From G963663315 sp963663315 (lineage in GTDB: Bacteria; Pseudomonadota; Gammaproteobacteria; Arenicellales; Poriferihabitantaceae), in NCBI GenBank assembly GCA_963663315.1, contig OY760176.1:744001-808000 (forward strand): DNA of 64,000 bases, read 5' to 3'. The notes below the pieces were generated by a model, which worked only from the letters and a program-made list of their open reading frames with translations, ran no database searches and was not told where the DNA came from. The position numbers were made by a program, and so were the translations under genes. The stretch's first letter is position 1, and every line of letters begins with the position of its first letter. Below are positions 1 through 8,179 of the stretch, piece after piece.

Positions 1-77
1 ACACCATCAGTGAGATCGCTGATGTCGAGCATGCTTTCAGAAAAGGCGTCAAGGCACAACCTGGCATCGAATGGTGA
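1..77 (+). CDS. cobO: Cob(I)yrinic acid a,c-diamide adenosyltransferase, C-terminal end (partial)
   Basis: Reading from base 3 gives a 24-residue tail ending VKAQPGIEW and then TGA at 75-77. This resembles the C-terminus of CobO/BtuR corrinoid adenosyltransferases, which often end in a KAQxGIE-type sequence. The tail overlaps the start of cobB (ATG at 71), the usual gene order in cobalamin operons, so translational coupling is likely. Only the extreme C-terminus is visible; the assignment rests on the tail and on cobB next door. Confidence 0.6.
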   Translation, partial: TISEIADVEHAFRKGVKAQPGIEW

Positions 78-1372
78 ATCCGGCAAAGGTCAGATGTCCC
101 GCTCTTTTCTTTTGTGCTCCCGCATCCGGGCAGGGCAAGACCACGATCACAGCCGGCATCGCCAGATTTCATCGAAATCAGGGCAGGGATGTCAGGGTCT
201 TTAAAACCGGGCCGGATTATCTTGACCCCCTGATTCTGGAGCGCGCTTCCGGGAATCCCGTGGCTCAACTGGATCTTTGGATGGTCGGTGAAAAGGAGTG
301 TCAACAGATTTTGTATGAAGCAGCCGGGCGGGCCGATCTGATTTTGATCGAAGGTGTCATGGGCATGTTTGATGGAAACCCGAGTGGCGCAGATATGTCA
401 GCCTGTTTCGGCATACCGGTGGCGATCGTGATCGACGCATCAGCGATGGCCCGGACTTTCGGCGCGATCGCTCTGGGTCTGGCCGCTCATCGACCCGGGC
501 TGACCATTGCCGGCGTTATTGGCAACAACCTCGGCAGCCAACGCCACCAGGACTTGATTACAGAGGCCATGCCAGCTTCAATTCCACTGATCGGCTGCGT
601 TCGTCGTCATCCCGATGTTTTGCTGCCGGAACGTCATCTTGGTCTGGTCCATCCTGATGAGGTTGATGATATTGAATACCGACTGGACCAACTGGCCGAA
701 ATCATGGATCAGTCCGGGCTGACGGCACTTCCACCTGTAGTGGAATTTCACCCGGGCCAAGCCCCGGCCATCGACCGGCAATTACTGAACAGGGTCATTG
801 CGGTTGCCCGCGATGATGCCTTTACCTTTATCTACGCAGCCAACATAAAACTGCTGCAGGATATGGGCGCCACCTGCGTCTGGTTCTCTCCCCTTGTCGA
901 TGAAGTACTACCCGATGCCGATGCATTATGGTTCCCCGGTGGCTATCCCGAGTTGCACCAGGAGCGGCTTTCAAAAAACCGGCCCTTAGCCGATCAGATC
1001 ATCCGGTTCTGCAAAAGCGGAAAGAAAGTCCTCGCCGAATGTGGCGGAATGCTATACCTGATGGAATCCCTGACTGATGTAGATGGCAACCGCTCGGACA
1101 TGCTCGGTTTGATACCGGGACACGGCATCATGCGGGACCGGGGCGGATGTCAGGGTATGCAGACCGCGCCGTTACCCTGCGGCGATGTACGGGCCCATGC
1201 CCATCATCGCACCCGCTGCGAAAATACCGCCCGGCCGGTCGCCTTCGGGAAACGCGCACGACATTCGGCGCCGGGCGAACCCATCTACCAGATAGACAAT
1301 ATTACCGCCAGCTATCTGCACCTTTACTTCCCGTCCAACCCGGACGCGATTGCCGCGTTATTTACAAATTAG
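71..1372 (+). CDS. cobB: Cobyrinate/hydrogenobyrinate a,c-diamide synthase
   Basis: This 433-residue protein amidates side chains a and c of the corrin ring using glutamine and ATP during cobalamin synthesis. The N-terminal dethiobiotin-synthetase-like ATPase half carries the P-loop SGQGKTT at residues 19-25 and the family motif KTGPDYLDP. The C-terminal class I glutamine amidotransferase half shows WFPGGYPELH and AECGGMLY, with the nucleophile Cys at about residue 324. The protein ends in a YLHLYF segment typical of CobB/CbiA. The ATG overlaps the cobO stop. CobB and CbiA differ in whether the substrate is hydrogenobyrinate or cobyrinate (aerobic or anaerobic route), which the sequence alone does not settle. 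Confidence 0.93.
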   Translation: MVNPAKVRCPALFFCAPASGQGKTTITAGIARFHRNQGRDVRVFKTGPDYLDPLILERASGNPVAQLDLWMVGEKECQQILYEAAGRADLILIEGVMGMFDGNPSGADMSACFGIPVAIVIDASAMARTFGAIALGLAAHRPGLTIAGVIGNNLGSQRHQDLITEAMPASIPLIGCVRRHPDVLLPERHLGLVHPDEVDDIEYRLDQLAEIMDQSGLTALPPVVEFHPGQAPAIDRQLLNRVIAVARDDAFTFIYAANIKLLQDMGATCVWFSPLVDEVLPDADALWFPGGYPELHQERLSKNRPLADQIIRFCKSGKKVLAECGGMLYLMESLTDVDGNRSDMLGLIPGHGIMRDRGGCQGMQTAPLPCGDVRAHAHHRTRCENTARPVAFGKRARHSAPGEPIYQIDNITASYLHLYFPSNPDAIAALFTN

Positions 1373-1407
1373 ATTAATTAAATCCAATAACTTATTGAAT
1401 AATAGGT

Positions 1408-1464
1408 AAATAAATGGGGCAGGAAAATTTATTCCGGAAATTTACCGCTGCCCCGATTTATTTG
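1408..1464. terminator. Hairpin between convergent cobB and the ABC transporter operon
   Basis: Arms AAATGGGGCAG (1412-1422) and CTGCCCCGATTT (1448-1459) pair almost perfectly and are flanked by A/T runs on both sides. The hairpin lies between the convergent ends of cobB and the substrate-binding protein gene, so it probably terminates transcription in both directions. Confidence 0.55.
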
Positions 1465-1480
1465 ACAAATCAAACGGGCA

Positions 1481-2581
1481 TCAGCTACCCAGCGCTTCCC
1501 TGACCAGTTCGCAATCCGTACCGGTCGCGTAGTCGCCGCGCTTGGGGATAAAACCGAATTTTATCCACCAGTCATTTGTGAGTTCCCAGTGATCCTTGAG
1601 CTGGCCGTTTTTCTGACCAAAAGGAGGATCCCCTTCCGACACGCCACAAAAACGCGCCGTATCTTCGAGGCTGTAAATATAGAGTTCCCCATCTGCCGGA
1701 TCATTGTTCGCCGCGTCCCTTGTCAGTGAACCGTTACCGAGAATAGCTGTAACATCTTCCAGCGAGAATCCGACCGCTTCAGCGATAACCGCGTTGGAGG
1801 CTTCGGAATTGGCTCTCCAGTGTTCCACTCCGGCATAAATTGCCTGAAGAGCTTTTACGGCCAGCGCCCGATTGTTTTCCAGGAAGTCGCCGGACATGTA
1901 AATAGCGTCGGCAATCAGTGCCGTTCCGAGCCAGTACGGGTCGAAGGAATGAGCGGCCACATGTGAACCCGCAAGGTTGGCAAGTACCTGCGAATTGAAT
2001 GGCGACCAGAGCTCGGCGGCTGCGACCTGACCGCTCATCATGGCCGCCGCTGCATCACCGGCAATCAGATTCACCATTTGAACCTCTTCGGGCTTGACAC
2101 CGTTCTGTTCAAGCCATATCCCCATCATGATGTGGGACAGGCCGCCTTCAAGCACCGCAACCTGCTTGCCTTTCAGGTCGGCTGCCTCCTTGATATCCGG
2201 ATGAAGGATGATCATGTCCGACCCATGCGCCAGATTGGAAAGGTTTATCAATTTGAACCCCATCTCCTCGGCCGCCGCAATCGGGCCGAATTCTATAGTG
2301 CTGAATACAACATCCAGTTGATTTGTTGCCAGCAAACTGAACAGTTGAACAGGATCTTCAATAATCGTGTTTTCAAATTTCAGGTCGGTCAGGTTGTTCG
2401 CTTCGGCAACATAATGGAATCCATAACCCGGCCAACTGAAATGGCCGATCCGGACTGTGTCCTGGGCGTTTGCGATGTTAACGGCAAGGAGTGAAAACAG
2501 GCCCAATATGCATGTCGATAGAAATAGTCGAAGACGATGCAAAAAACAGTGCCTCTTCGCATTTTTGGTTTTGAAAGTCAT
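1481..2581 (-). CDS. NitT/TauT-type ABC transporter periplasmic substrate-binding protein
   Basis: A 366-residue secreted binding protein of the NMT1/SsuA-like superfamily that captures a small solute for import. A basic N-terminus, a hydrophobic core and an A-N-A-Q cleavage region around residue 39 form a signal peptide. The mature part begins with the typical strand IGHFSWPGYG and contains the hinge-like segment DLKGKQVAVLEGGLSH. It is the third gene of a minus-strand operon (permease, ATPase, binding protein), 57 bases after the ATPase. The family takes up sulfonates, nitrate, cyanate, thiamine precursors, urea-like and guanidine-like compounds; the ligand cannot be read from sequence. The location beside a ureohydrolase/monooxygenase island suggests an organic nitrogen compound (inference). 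Confidence 0.85.
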   Translation of the reverse strand: MTFKTKNAKRHCFLHRLRLFLSTCILGLFSLLAVNIANAQDTVRIGHFSWPGYGFHYVAEANNLTDLKFENTIIEDPVQLFSLLATNQLDVVFSTIEFGPIAAAEEMGFKLINLSNLAHGSDMIILHPDIKEAADLKGKQVAVLEGGLSHIMMGIWLEQNGVKPEEVQMVNLIAGDAAAAMMSGQVAAAELWSPFNSQVLANLAGSHVAAHSFDPYWLGTALIADAIYMSGDFLENNRALAVKALQAIYAGVEHWRANSEASNAVIAEAVGFSLEDVTAILGNGSLTRDAANNDPADGELYIYSLEDTARFCGVSEGDPPFGQKNGQLKDHWELTNDWWIKFGFIPKRGDYATGTDCELVREALGS

Positions 2582-2638
2582 GTTATTTTCTCCAGTGTTG
2601 ATAAAAAATTGATTGTTCGGCAGGGGTGTTAACTGATG

Positions 2639-3481
2639 TTAACTGATGTGACCCTGTATTTCCTCTCTCATCATCTGATAAAGACGCTTTTCCATTTCGA
2701 CGTATCCGGGATTCACGAGCAGATCTTCCTTTCTCGGGAATCGTTTTCCCTGCTTGAATTCCATCGCTATGTCGGCTTTTATTTCCCCAGGTTGTCTGGT
2801 GAAAAACAGAATACGATCAGCAAGATAGATGGCTTCCTGAATGTCGTGTGTAACCAGAATAACCGTCTTGTTCTCACTCTCGATGATTTCAATAATCATC
2901 TCTTCCATCTCCCAGGTAACCTGTGCGTCCAATGCGCCGAAAGGTTCGTCAAGCAACAGCAACTGGGGGTCCTGCGCCAATGTACGGGCAATCGCCACAC
3001 GCTGCTTCATGCCGCCAGAAAGCTGGACCGGAAAAGATTCCGAAAAATCGGTGAGATGAACCTGATCAAGAAAGTGTTCCGCACGTTCTCTCCTTTGAAC
3101 CTTTGGAATGCCCTGAATCTTCATGCCGTGCTCGACATTTTCCAGAACATTCAACCACGGGAAGGAAGTATAGGCCTGGAAAACCATACCCCGCTCGGGC
3201 CCAGGACCCAAAATAGGCTGTCCATACACCTGCACACCCCCCCTTGTCGGGTATTCGAGGCCTGCTATCAGACGAAGCAGAGTCGTTTTCCCGCACCCGG
3301 ATGGGCCGATCAGCGCGGTCACCTGATTTTCATGGACATCCACAGACACATCATTCAGCGCAACAATTCGCCCATCGATGTATTCCTTGCTAATACGATT
3401 GGCCCGGACAGGAGGCTCCCCGGCATCACGGCCGTGTTCGAGTGCACTCTGCCTGGTTGAGATCTTGTTTAAACCAGCCAT
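2639..3481 (-). CDS. NitT/TauT-type ABC transporter ATP-binding protein
   Basis: A 280-residue cytoplasmic ATPase that powers the adjacent permease. Walker A GPSGCGKTT is at residues 59-67, the Q-loop Gln precedes AYTSFPWL near residue 102, the signature LSGGMKQR is at 154-161 and Walker B LLLLDEPFGALD follows at about 174-185. The HDIQEAIYLADR segment is the switch-histidine region. These match the SsuB/TauB/NrtD subfamily. It lies 12 bases after the permease gene and before the binding-protein gene in the same operon. Confidence 0.92.
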   Translation of the reverse strand: MAGLNKISTRQSALEHGRDAGEPPVRANRISKEYIDGRIVALNDVSVDVHENQVTALIGPSGCGKTTLLRLIAGLEYPTRGGVQVYGQPILGPGPERGMVFQAYTSFPWLNVLENVEHGMKIQGIPKVQRRERAEHFLDQVHLTDFSESFPVQLSGGMKQRVAIARTLAQDPQLLLLDEPFGALDAQVTWEMEEMIIEIIESENKTVILVTHDIQEAIYLADRILFFTRQPGEIKADIAMEFKQGKRFPRKEDLLVNPGYVEMEKRLYQMMREEIQGHIS

Positions 3482-3493
3482 GCCAACTGTATG

Positions 3494-4369
3494 CTAACGA
3501 CGGGCAAATTCGTGGGGGAACAGGAACCGGCCCGCGATTCGAAATGTAATGTCGGTCAGGACGCCGAGTATTCCGATCGTCAGTATCCCGGCCATGATAA
3601 CATCCACATGCAGAAAGCGCGCCGCACGCATCATTACTGCACCGATCCCATCGGTCGCCGCAACAATTTCCGCTATGACCAGGTAAGTCCACGACACAGC
3701 AATCATGTTTCTCATTGAATCGAGAATCTGTGGCGCTGCCGCAGGGAAAGCCACCTTGAACACGATATGTGTACGACTGGCCCCCATTGTTTGAGCGGAT
3801 TCAATCAACTCCTTGGGCACGGAAAGCACATTGTCCAGAATCAACGCAATCAGAAAAAACACACACCCGAGAAACAACAGCGCCAGCTTGGCAAAATCAG
3901 TAGGCCCGAAATAGACCAGTAACAGGGGGACAAATGAAGCGGCTGGAAGATAGCGCAGCCCGCCAATGGTGGGATTGATCAGAGCGCGCAGTTTTACAAA
4001 ACAACCCATGAACAGACCCAGTGGCACTGCCAGCAGACTGGCCGCAAAAAAACTGACATAAATCCGGTAAACGCTCTTGCCGATGTCCGACAGATACCCT
4101 TTACTGAGTATCAGCACATAAATTTTTCCGACAACCTGCTGCACTCCCGGTAAAAACTTTTGCTGGGATACAGGTGTCAAATAATGACAGATTTCCCAGA
4201 TGCCGAAAAATGCAACCACACCCAGGATGCCAAGAACAAAACTTTCGTTTCGACCTACCGAACCTCTAATCTCCAGAAAACGTTCTCGAGGCTGCTTGTA
4301 CAACGGCGCCTTTTCGGTCACCTGCCTGTCTTCCTGCGTTTTCATACCGGAATCAGATGTCGTCATCAA
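3494..4369 (-). CDS. NitT/TauT-type ABC transporter permease
   Basis: A 291-residue inner-membrane protein with a hydrophilic N-terminal 45 residues and about six hydrophobic segments. It carries the binding-protein-dependent permease (EAA loop) region ELIESAQTMGASRTHIVFKV, which docks the ATPase. It is the promoter-proximal gene of the transporter operon and is transcribed divergently from the diiron monooxygenase genes across a 254-base intergenic region with repeated palindrome-like boxes. Shared regulation of uptake and oxidation is therefore likely, though this is inference. Confidence 0.88.
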   Translation of the reverse strand: MMTTSDSGMKTQEDRQVTEKAPLYKQPRERFLEIRGSVGRNESFVLGILGVVAFFGIWEICHYLTPVSQQKFLPGVQQVVGKIYVLILSKGYLSDIGKSVYRIYVSFFAASLLAVPLGLFMGCFVKLRALINPTIGGLRYLPAASFVPLLLVYFGPTDFAKLALLFLGCVFFLIALILDNVLSVPKELIESAQTMGASRTHIVFKVAFPAAAPQILDSMRNMIAVSWTYLVIAEIVAATDGIGAVMMRAARFLHVDVIMAGILTIGILGVLTDITFRIAGRFLFPHEFARR

Positions 4370-4470
4370 GTATTCTCCGGCACTGTCATTATATCGTTCT
4401 TCATCATCCTTGCACTACTCTTCGAAATGTAATTGATCAACCCGGAATACTTCAAGTATATTCAAATTTA

Positions 4471-4548
4471 TGACGGATTTCGCAAAAGCCGGGATAAAAA
4501 TATAAGTATATACGATAAAAAAAACGATTATTGACGAATTTCGCACAA
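4471..4548. promoter_or_regulatory. Pair of direct-repeat boxes in the divergent transporter/monooxygenase promoter region
   Basis: Box 1, TGACGGATTTCGCAAAA (4471-4487), and box 2, TGACGAATTTCGCACAA (4532-4548), agree at 15 of 17 bases. They start 61 bases apart, about six helical turns. The core of box 2, CGAATTTCG, is palindromic around a central T, and box 1 has one mismatch. Spaced multi-copy boxes between divergent operons are typical of Lrp/AsnC or similar regulators, and an Lrp gene sits at 14388. The regulator assignment is inference. Confidence 0.5.
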
Positions 4549-4559
4549 TAGCATAAACT
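4531..4559 (+). promoter_or_regulatory. Candidate sigma-70 promoter of the diiron monooxygenase operon
   Basis: TTGACG (4531-4536) and TAAACT (4554-4559) are separated by 17 bases. Box 2 of the direct repeat overlaps the -35 element and spacer, a placement suited to regulation. The first gene starts at 4624, behind the good ribosome-binding sequence AGAGGCGG. Confidence 0.45.
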
Positions 4560-4623
4560 TTTACACAATCCGGGATTTTACAACCTGAGCTATTGTAAAT
4601 CAATATTTTAAAAGAGGCGGTAT

Positions 4624-6138
4624 ATGGCATTACTGAAGATGGAAGATTGGTATGATCTGGCGCGCGAGACCAACTGGACTCCTGACTATGTCTCGGCAGA
4701 TGAGTTGTTCCCGAAGCCGATGTCAGACAGTTTTGGCATACCGGTAGAGGAATGGGAGACATTCGATGAACCCTACAAGGTTACTTTCCGCGATTATGTC
4801 AAGTCACAACGAGACAAGGATATCGGCGCTTATTCCGTCAAGGCTGCGTTGGCGCGCGCCGATTTTTTTAAAAACGCCTCGCCGCACTGGAAAGCCTTGC
4901 TGGCATTACATTTCAGCGCTGTATGCTGGGCAGAATTCCATTCGGCATCCGCTTTTGCACGCATGACCCGGTTTTCCTTAAGTCCCGGCATGCGCAACAT
5001 GGCGACATTTGGTACATTGGACGAGATTCGTCATAGTCAGATTCAGATCTACTTCGCCTATGAATTCCTGAAACATGATTCAGTGTTCGACTGGTGTCAT
5101 AAATCCTCGAAAACGGAAAACTGGATCATCATCAGTTTACGCCACGCTCTGGATGACATTGCCCATACCCGCGATGCGACAAGTGCGGCCATTATGCTCA
5201 ATATGGGGCTGGAGCAGGCATTTACCAACTTGCAGTTTGTCGCTCTCTCAGCCGATGCCGCCAAATGTGGAGACCATTCCTTTGCAACCATGTTGCAAAG
5301 TATACAAACGGATGAAGCCAGGCACGCCCAGATCGGTGAACCTATGGTGCGGATCATGGTTAAAAACGGCAAGAAGAAGGAAGCACAGCAAATGGTTGAA
5401 ATTGCTTTTTGGCGCATGTGGAAACAGTTTTCTGCATTGAGTGGCATTGGCATGGATTACTACACCCCGCTGGAACACCGTGAAAATTCCCTGAAGGAGT
5501 TTATGGAAGAGTGGGTCATTGGACAGTTCGGACGTACTGTCGAGGCGCTCGGGCTGGACTTGCCCTGGTACTGGCATATCCTCGAACATGATATTTCAAC
5601 ATTCCATCATGCCAACCAGATAGGTGTCTATATCTATCGGGCAACCGAGTGGTGGCGCCCTATATCCGGGGTGTCACCAGCAGAAAGGGAATGGCTGGAA
5701 GAGAAATATCCGGGCTGGAACGAGACTTACGGCAAATGCTGGGATACTATCACCGAGAACATCCGGAATGGAAACTACGACAAGACCACCCCGGTTGCTC
5801 CTCCGTTGATATGTAACATGTGTGGTCTTGAGGTAACCGGGACAGCAGGCGACAAGTGGCAACCGGTAGATCACCAGATTGACCTGGATGGTCGCAAATA
5901 TCATTTCTGTTCTGAACCCTGTAAATGGATTTTCGAGCTTGAACCGAAACGATATAAAGGGCATAAAAGCATCATTGACCGTGCATTCGACGGAACCATC
6001 GGTCCGGAGCCGGATGATTTTTACGAGTATATGGGTCAAAGCCCGGCAGAGCGTGGTGTTGACGGTTACGATTTTAAGTGGATTGATGGCTACGATGATG
6101 ACACGAGCCGGGAAGCGCCGAACAGAGCCGCCGGATAA
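4624..6138 (+). CDS. tmoA-like: Soluble diiron monooxygenase, hydroxylase alpha subunit (TmoA-like)
   Basis: A 504-residue large subunit of a bacterial multicomponent monooxygenase. It aligns without gaps to remembered toluene-4-monooxygenase TmoA through the active site, and all six iron ligands fall at TmoA numbering: E104, E134 and H137 (DEIRH), E197, E231 and H234 (DEARH). The gating T201 is present. Several pocket positions that are aromatic or small in TmoA differ: 103 is Ala, 107 is Ser, and 176 and 196 are Leu instead of Phe. That predicts a different substrate. A C-terminal YHS-like domain (about 395-460) has intact CNMC and FCSEPC cysteines that TmoA itself lacks. It begins the operon tmoA-B-C-D-E-rid-deacetylase. 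Not every SDIMO acts on hydrocarbons, so the substrate is unknown. Confidence 0.93.
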   Translation: MALLKMEDWYDLARETNWTPDYVSADELFPKPMSDSFGIPVEEWETFDEPYKVTFRDYVKSQRDKDIGAYSVKAALARADFFKNASPHWKALLALHFSAVCWAEFHSASAFARMTRFSLSPGMRNMATFGTLDEIRHSQIQIYFAYEFLKHDSVFDWCHKSSKTENWIIISLRHALDDIAHTRDATSAAIMLNMGLEQAFTNLQFVALSADAAKCGDHSFATMLQSIQTDEARHAQIGEPMVRIMVKNGKKKEAQQMVEIAFWRMWKQFSALSGIGMDYYTPLEHRENSLKEFMEEWVIGQFGRTVEALGLDLPWYWHILEHDISTFHHANQIGVYIYRATEWWRPISGVSPAEREWLEEKYPGWNETYGKCWDTITENIRNGNYDKTTPVAPPLICNMCGLEVTGTAGDKWQPVDHQIDLDGRKYHFCSEPCKWIFELEPKRYKGHKSIIDRAFDGTIGPEPDDFYEYMGQSPAERGVDGYDFKWIDGYDDDTSREAPNRAAG

Positions 6139-6176
6139 TCACACGAAACATCATGAATTCTCCGGGGTTTATTGAT

Positions 6177-6434
6177 ATGGCTCAACTTCCACTCGCAATC
6201 AACGTACAGGGTGACTATGGATACAAGGTCGTTGTAGTAGATGATGGCAACACCATAGAAGAAGTGATCCATGTTGCGGTTGATCAGATTGTCGGTGTTC
6301 TTACCCCGGAATTTCCTGCTGACACTGTGCTGCGTGCCAGACTGCATGGTGCCGATAGCCCGCTTGACAACAATATAATCGTCAAACAGGCAGGGCTTGT
6401 AAAAATGGAAGCCCTGCAAATCTATGCGGAATAA
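6177..6434 (+). CDS. tmoB-like: Diiron monooxygenase hydroxylase gamma subunit (TmoB-like)
   Basis: A small ubiquitin-fold subunit of the (alpha-beta-gamma)2 hydroxylase. From ATG 6177 it is 85 residues, close to TmoB (about 84). An upstream in-frame ATG at 6153 would add eight residues and has a poorer ribosome-binding sequence, so 6177 is preferred. The ending VKMEALQIYAE resembles the family's C-terminal strand. It lies between the alpha subunit and the Rieske ferredoxin, the canonical TmoB position. Confidence 0.83.
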   Translation: MAQLPLAINVQGDYGYKVVVVDDGNTIEEVIHVAVDQIVGVLTPEFPADTVLRARLHGADSPLDNNIIVKQAGLVKMEALQIYAE

Positions 6435-6440
6435 GCCAGG

Positions 6441-6773
6441 GTGAGCGAGCATCCTGAATACCGGAAAATCTGTGATCTGGACGAAGTCTGGGAAGGCGAA
6501 ATGGAGGTATTCGAATCAGGAGATGATGAGGTGCTGATAGTTCATACGCCTGGAGGAGAGGTCAGGGCATACCATCCGATATGTCCTCACCAGCAACACC
6601 CGCTGATCGAAGGGGAGCTCGAAGACTGTATCCTGACCTGTTCTGCACATCTTTGGCAGTTCGATGTTGTTTCCGGAAAGGGCGTAAATCCAACCGGAGT
6701 ATCGTTGACCGACTATCCAGTCAAAATTGAGGACAATGTGATCTGGGTCGCAATTCCCCCCGATTCCGACTAA
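6441..6773 (+). CDS. tmoC-like: Rieske-type ferredoxin of the diiron monooxygenase (TmoC-like)
   Basis: A 110-residue Rieske [2Fe-2S] ferredoxin that passes electrons to the diiron hydroxylase. The cluster motifs are CPHQQHP (Cys and His ligands) and CSAHLW (Cys and His ligands), about 17 residues apart. The start is GTG at 6441, only six bases after the gamma-subunit stop, which suggests coupling. The dedicated NADH:ferredoxin reductase (TmoF) that normally completes the chain is not in this operon. Confidence 0.9.
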   Translation: MSEHPEYRKICDLDEVWEGEMEVFESGDDEVLIVHTPGGEVRAYHPICPHQQHPLIEGELEDCILTCSAHLWQFDVVSGKGVNPTGVSLTDYPVKIEDNVIWVAIPPDSD

Positions 6774-6798
6774 TTCCCTGAAACATAAACCAGAAAAA

Positions 6799-7101
6799 AT
6801 GAAGAATCCTCAATCCAATCGACAAGTGGGGCCGGTAGTTAATAATGGCGAAATTGGCGATGCCGTTCTTGAAGCCATTTATGAAGATAATCAAGGCCGA
6901 AAAATTGAAGTGGAGGAACATGCATCATACATTCGAATCAAGGTGGAAAAAGAATGCGTCCTTCGATTCGACACGGTTTCTGACATGTTGGGCAGAGACG
7001 TTACCCGCAGCGACATCGAATCCAATATGCCATCGCTGGAAGGATTTATCCGGGTTGATTCAGAAAAAATGCGATTTCTCGCTACTGCAGACATTGAGTG
7101 A
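6799..7101 (+). CDS. tmoD-like: Diiron monooxygenase effector/coupling protein (TmoD/MmoB-like)
   Basis: A 100-residue cofactorless effector that binds the hydroxylase and gates substrate and oxygen access. The VGPVVNNGEIGDAVLEAI start and the body with IEVEEHASYIRIK and a C-terminal strand pair match the TmoD/DmpM/MmoB fold pattern. It lies between the Rieske ferredoxin and the beta subunit, as in tmoABCDE. Confidence 0.85.
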   Translation: MKNPQSNRQVGPVVNNGEIGDAVLEAIYEDNQGRKIEVEEHASYIRIKVEKECVLRFDTVSDMLGRDVTRSDIESNMPSLEGFIRVDSEKMRFLATADIE

Positions 7102-7153
7102 CTGAAGTGGCTTCCGAATACCCGAGACAAGATAAAGATACCGGGGTTGTAAC

Positions 7154-8140
7154 ATGACTGTAAAAGTGACTGGAATGAAAACCTGGAGCAAGCTGGCCAG
7201 AAACAAACGCCGTCCCAGTGAATATGAAATTGTCGCCACCAATCTGCAAACCAGACATCGGCATCGCGACTCTGCCTATGAGCTTTCCCCGGCTCCCGAT
7301 TTGCCGATGAATGAGTGGTATCGGAAAAATGTCTTTGACAGTCCCCTGCAACATGATGACTGGGAAGAATTCCGGGATCCCGATGCGTTGATTTATCGTG
7401 TTTATACCCGGTCTCAGGACAGTCAGGAAGAATACATTGACGGCCTGCTGAATGAACACAATGAAATCGGTTATGACACAGAACTGCAACCAGAATGGCT
7501 GGATACGCTGGAAAAGTTGTATACCCCCAGAAGATATCTGCAGGCTGCCTTGCAAATGTCCGCATCGTACATAGTACAAATTGCTCCGGCCAGTACCATT
7601 ACTTCCTGTGCGGGATTTCAGGAAGGCGATGAATTCCGATGGTTGCAGCGGATTGCCTATCGGACCCGTGAACTTGAGATTGCACACCCGCACCGGGGCT
7701 TCGGCAAGACCGAACGGAATAACTGGGAGAAAGAGCCTGCGTTGCAGGGATTGCGTGAATTGCTGGAAAAAGCTCTGATTACCTATGACTATGGTGAAAG
7801 CTTTGTGGCTGTCAATCTGGTGGCGAAAACAGCCGCAGACGAAACCCTGCGGGAACTGGCTGCGACCGCACGCCATTTCAGTGACCCCTTGCTTGCCATG
7901 TTGGCCGACAATCAACTGCGTGACAGCGACCGTTCGCGCAGATGGAGCGCGGAGCTGGTCCGATTCTGCACACAGGCAAAAACTGAAAACAAAGTGGTGA
8001 TCAGGGGTTGGATAGATAAATGGATGCCATTGGCAATCAACGCAATGGCAACATATTGTGCGGCTTTGCCCGAAAACCAGGGAGGTGTTGATGCCGCTGT
8101 TTTACGGATGCAGGCCTGGCATCGCAGTCTTGAAATCTGA
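7154..8140 (+). CDS. tmoE-like: Diiron monooxygenase hydroxylase beta subunit (TmoE-like)
   Basis: A 328-residue structural partner of the alpha subunit that has the ferritin-like fold but no iron ligands. The opening KTWSKLARNKRRPSEYEIVATNL-type segment is characteristic of TmoE/TouE N-termini. The internal YDYGESFVAVNLVAKTAADE helix corresponds to the beta-subunit core. It is the last canonical monooxygenase gene; the next gene is the Rid fusion where a reductase would be expected. Confidence 0.9.
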   Translation: MTVKVTGMKTWSKLARNKRRPSEYEIVATNLQTRHRHRDSAYELSPAPDLPMNEWYRKNVFDSPLQHDDWEEFRDPDALIYRVYTRSQDSQEEYIDGLLNEHNEIGYDTELQPEWLDTLEKLYTPRRYLQAALQMSASYIVQIAPASTITSCAGFQEGDEFRWLQRIAYRTRELEIAHPHRGFGKTERNNWEKEPALQGLRELLEKALITYDYGESFVAVNLVAKTAADETLRELAATARHFSDPLLAMLADNQLRDSDRSRRWSAELVRFCTQAKTENKVVIRGWIDKWMPLAINAMATYCAALPENQGGVDAAVLRMQAWHRSLEI

Positions 8141-8179
8141 AGCCCGATGTTTCAGATGATCCCGTATACCTGAACAATC

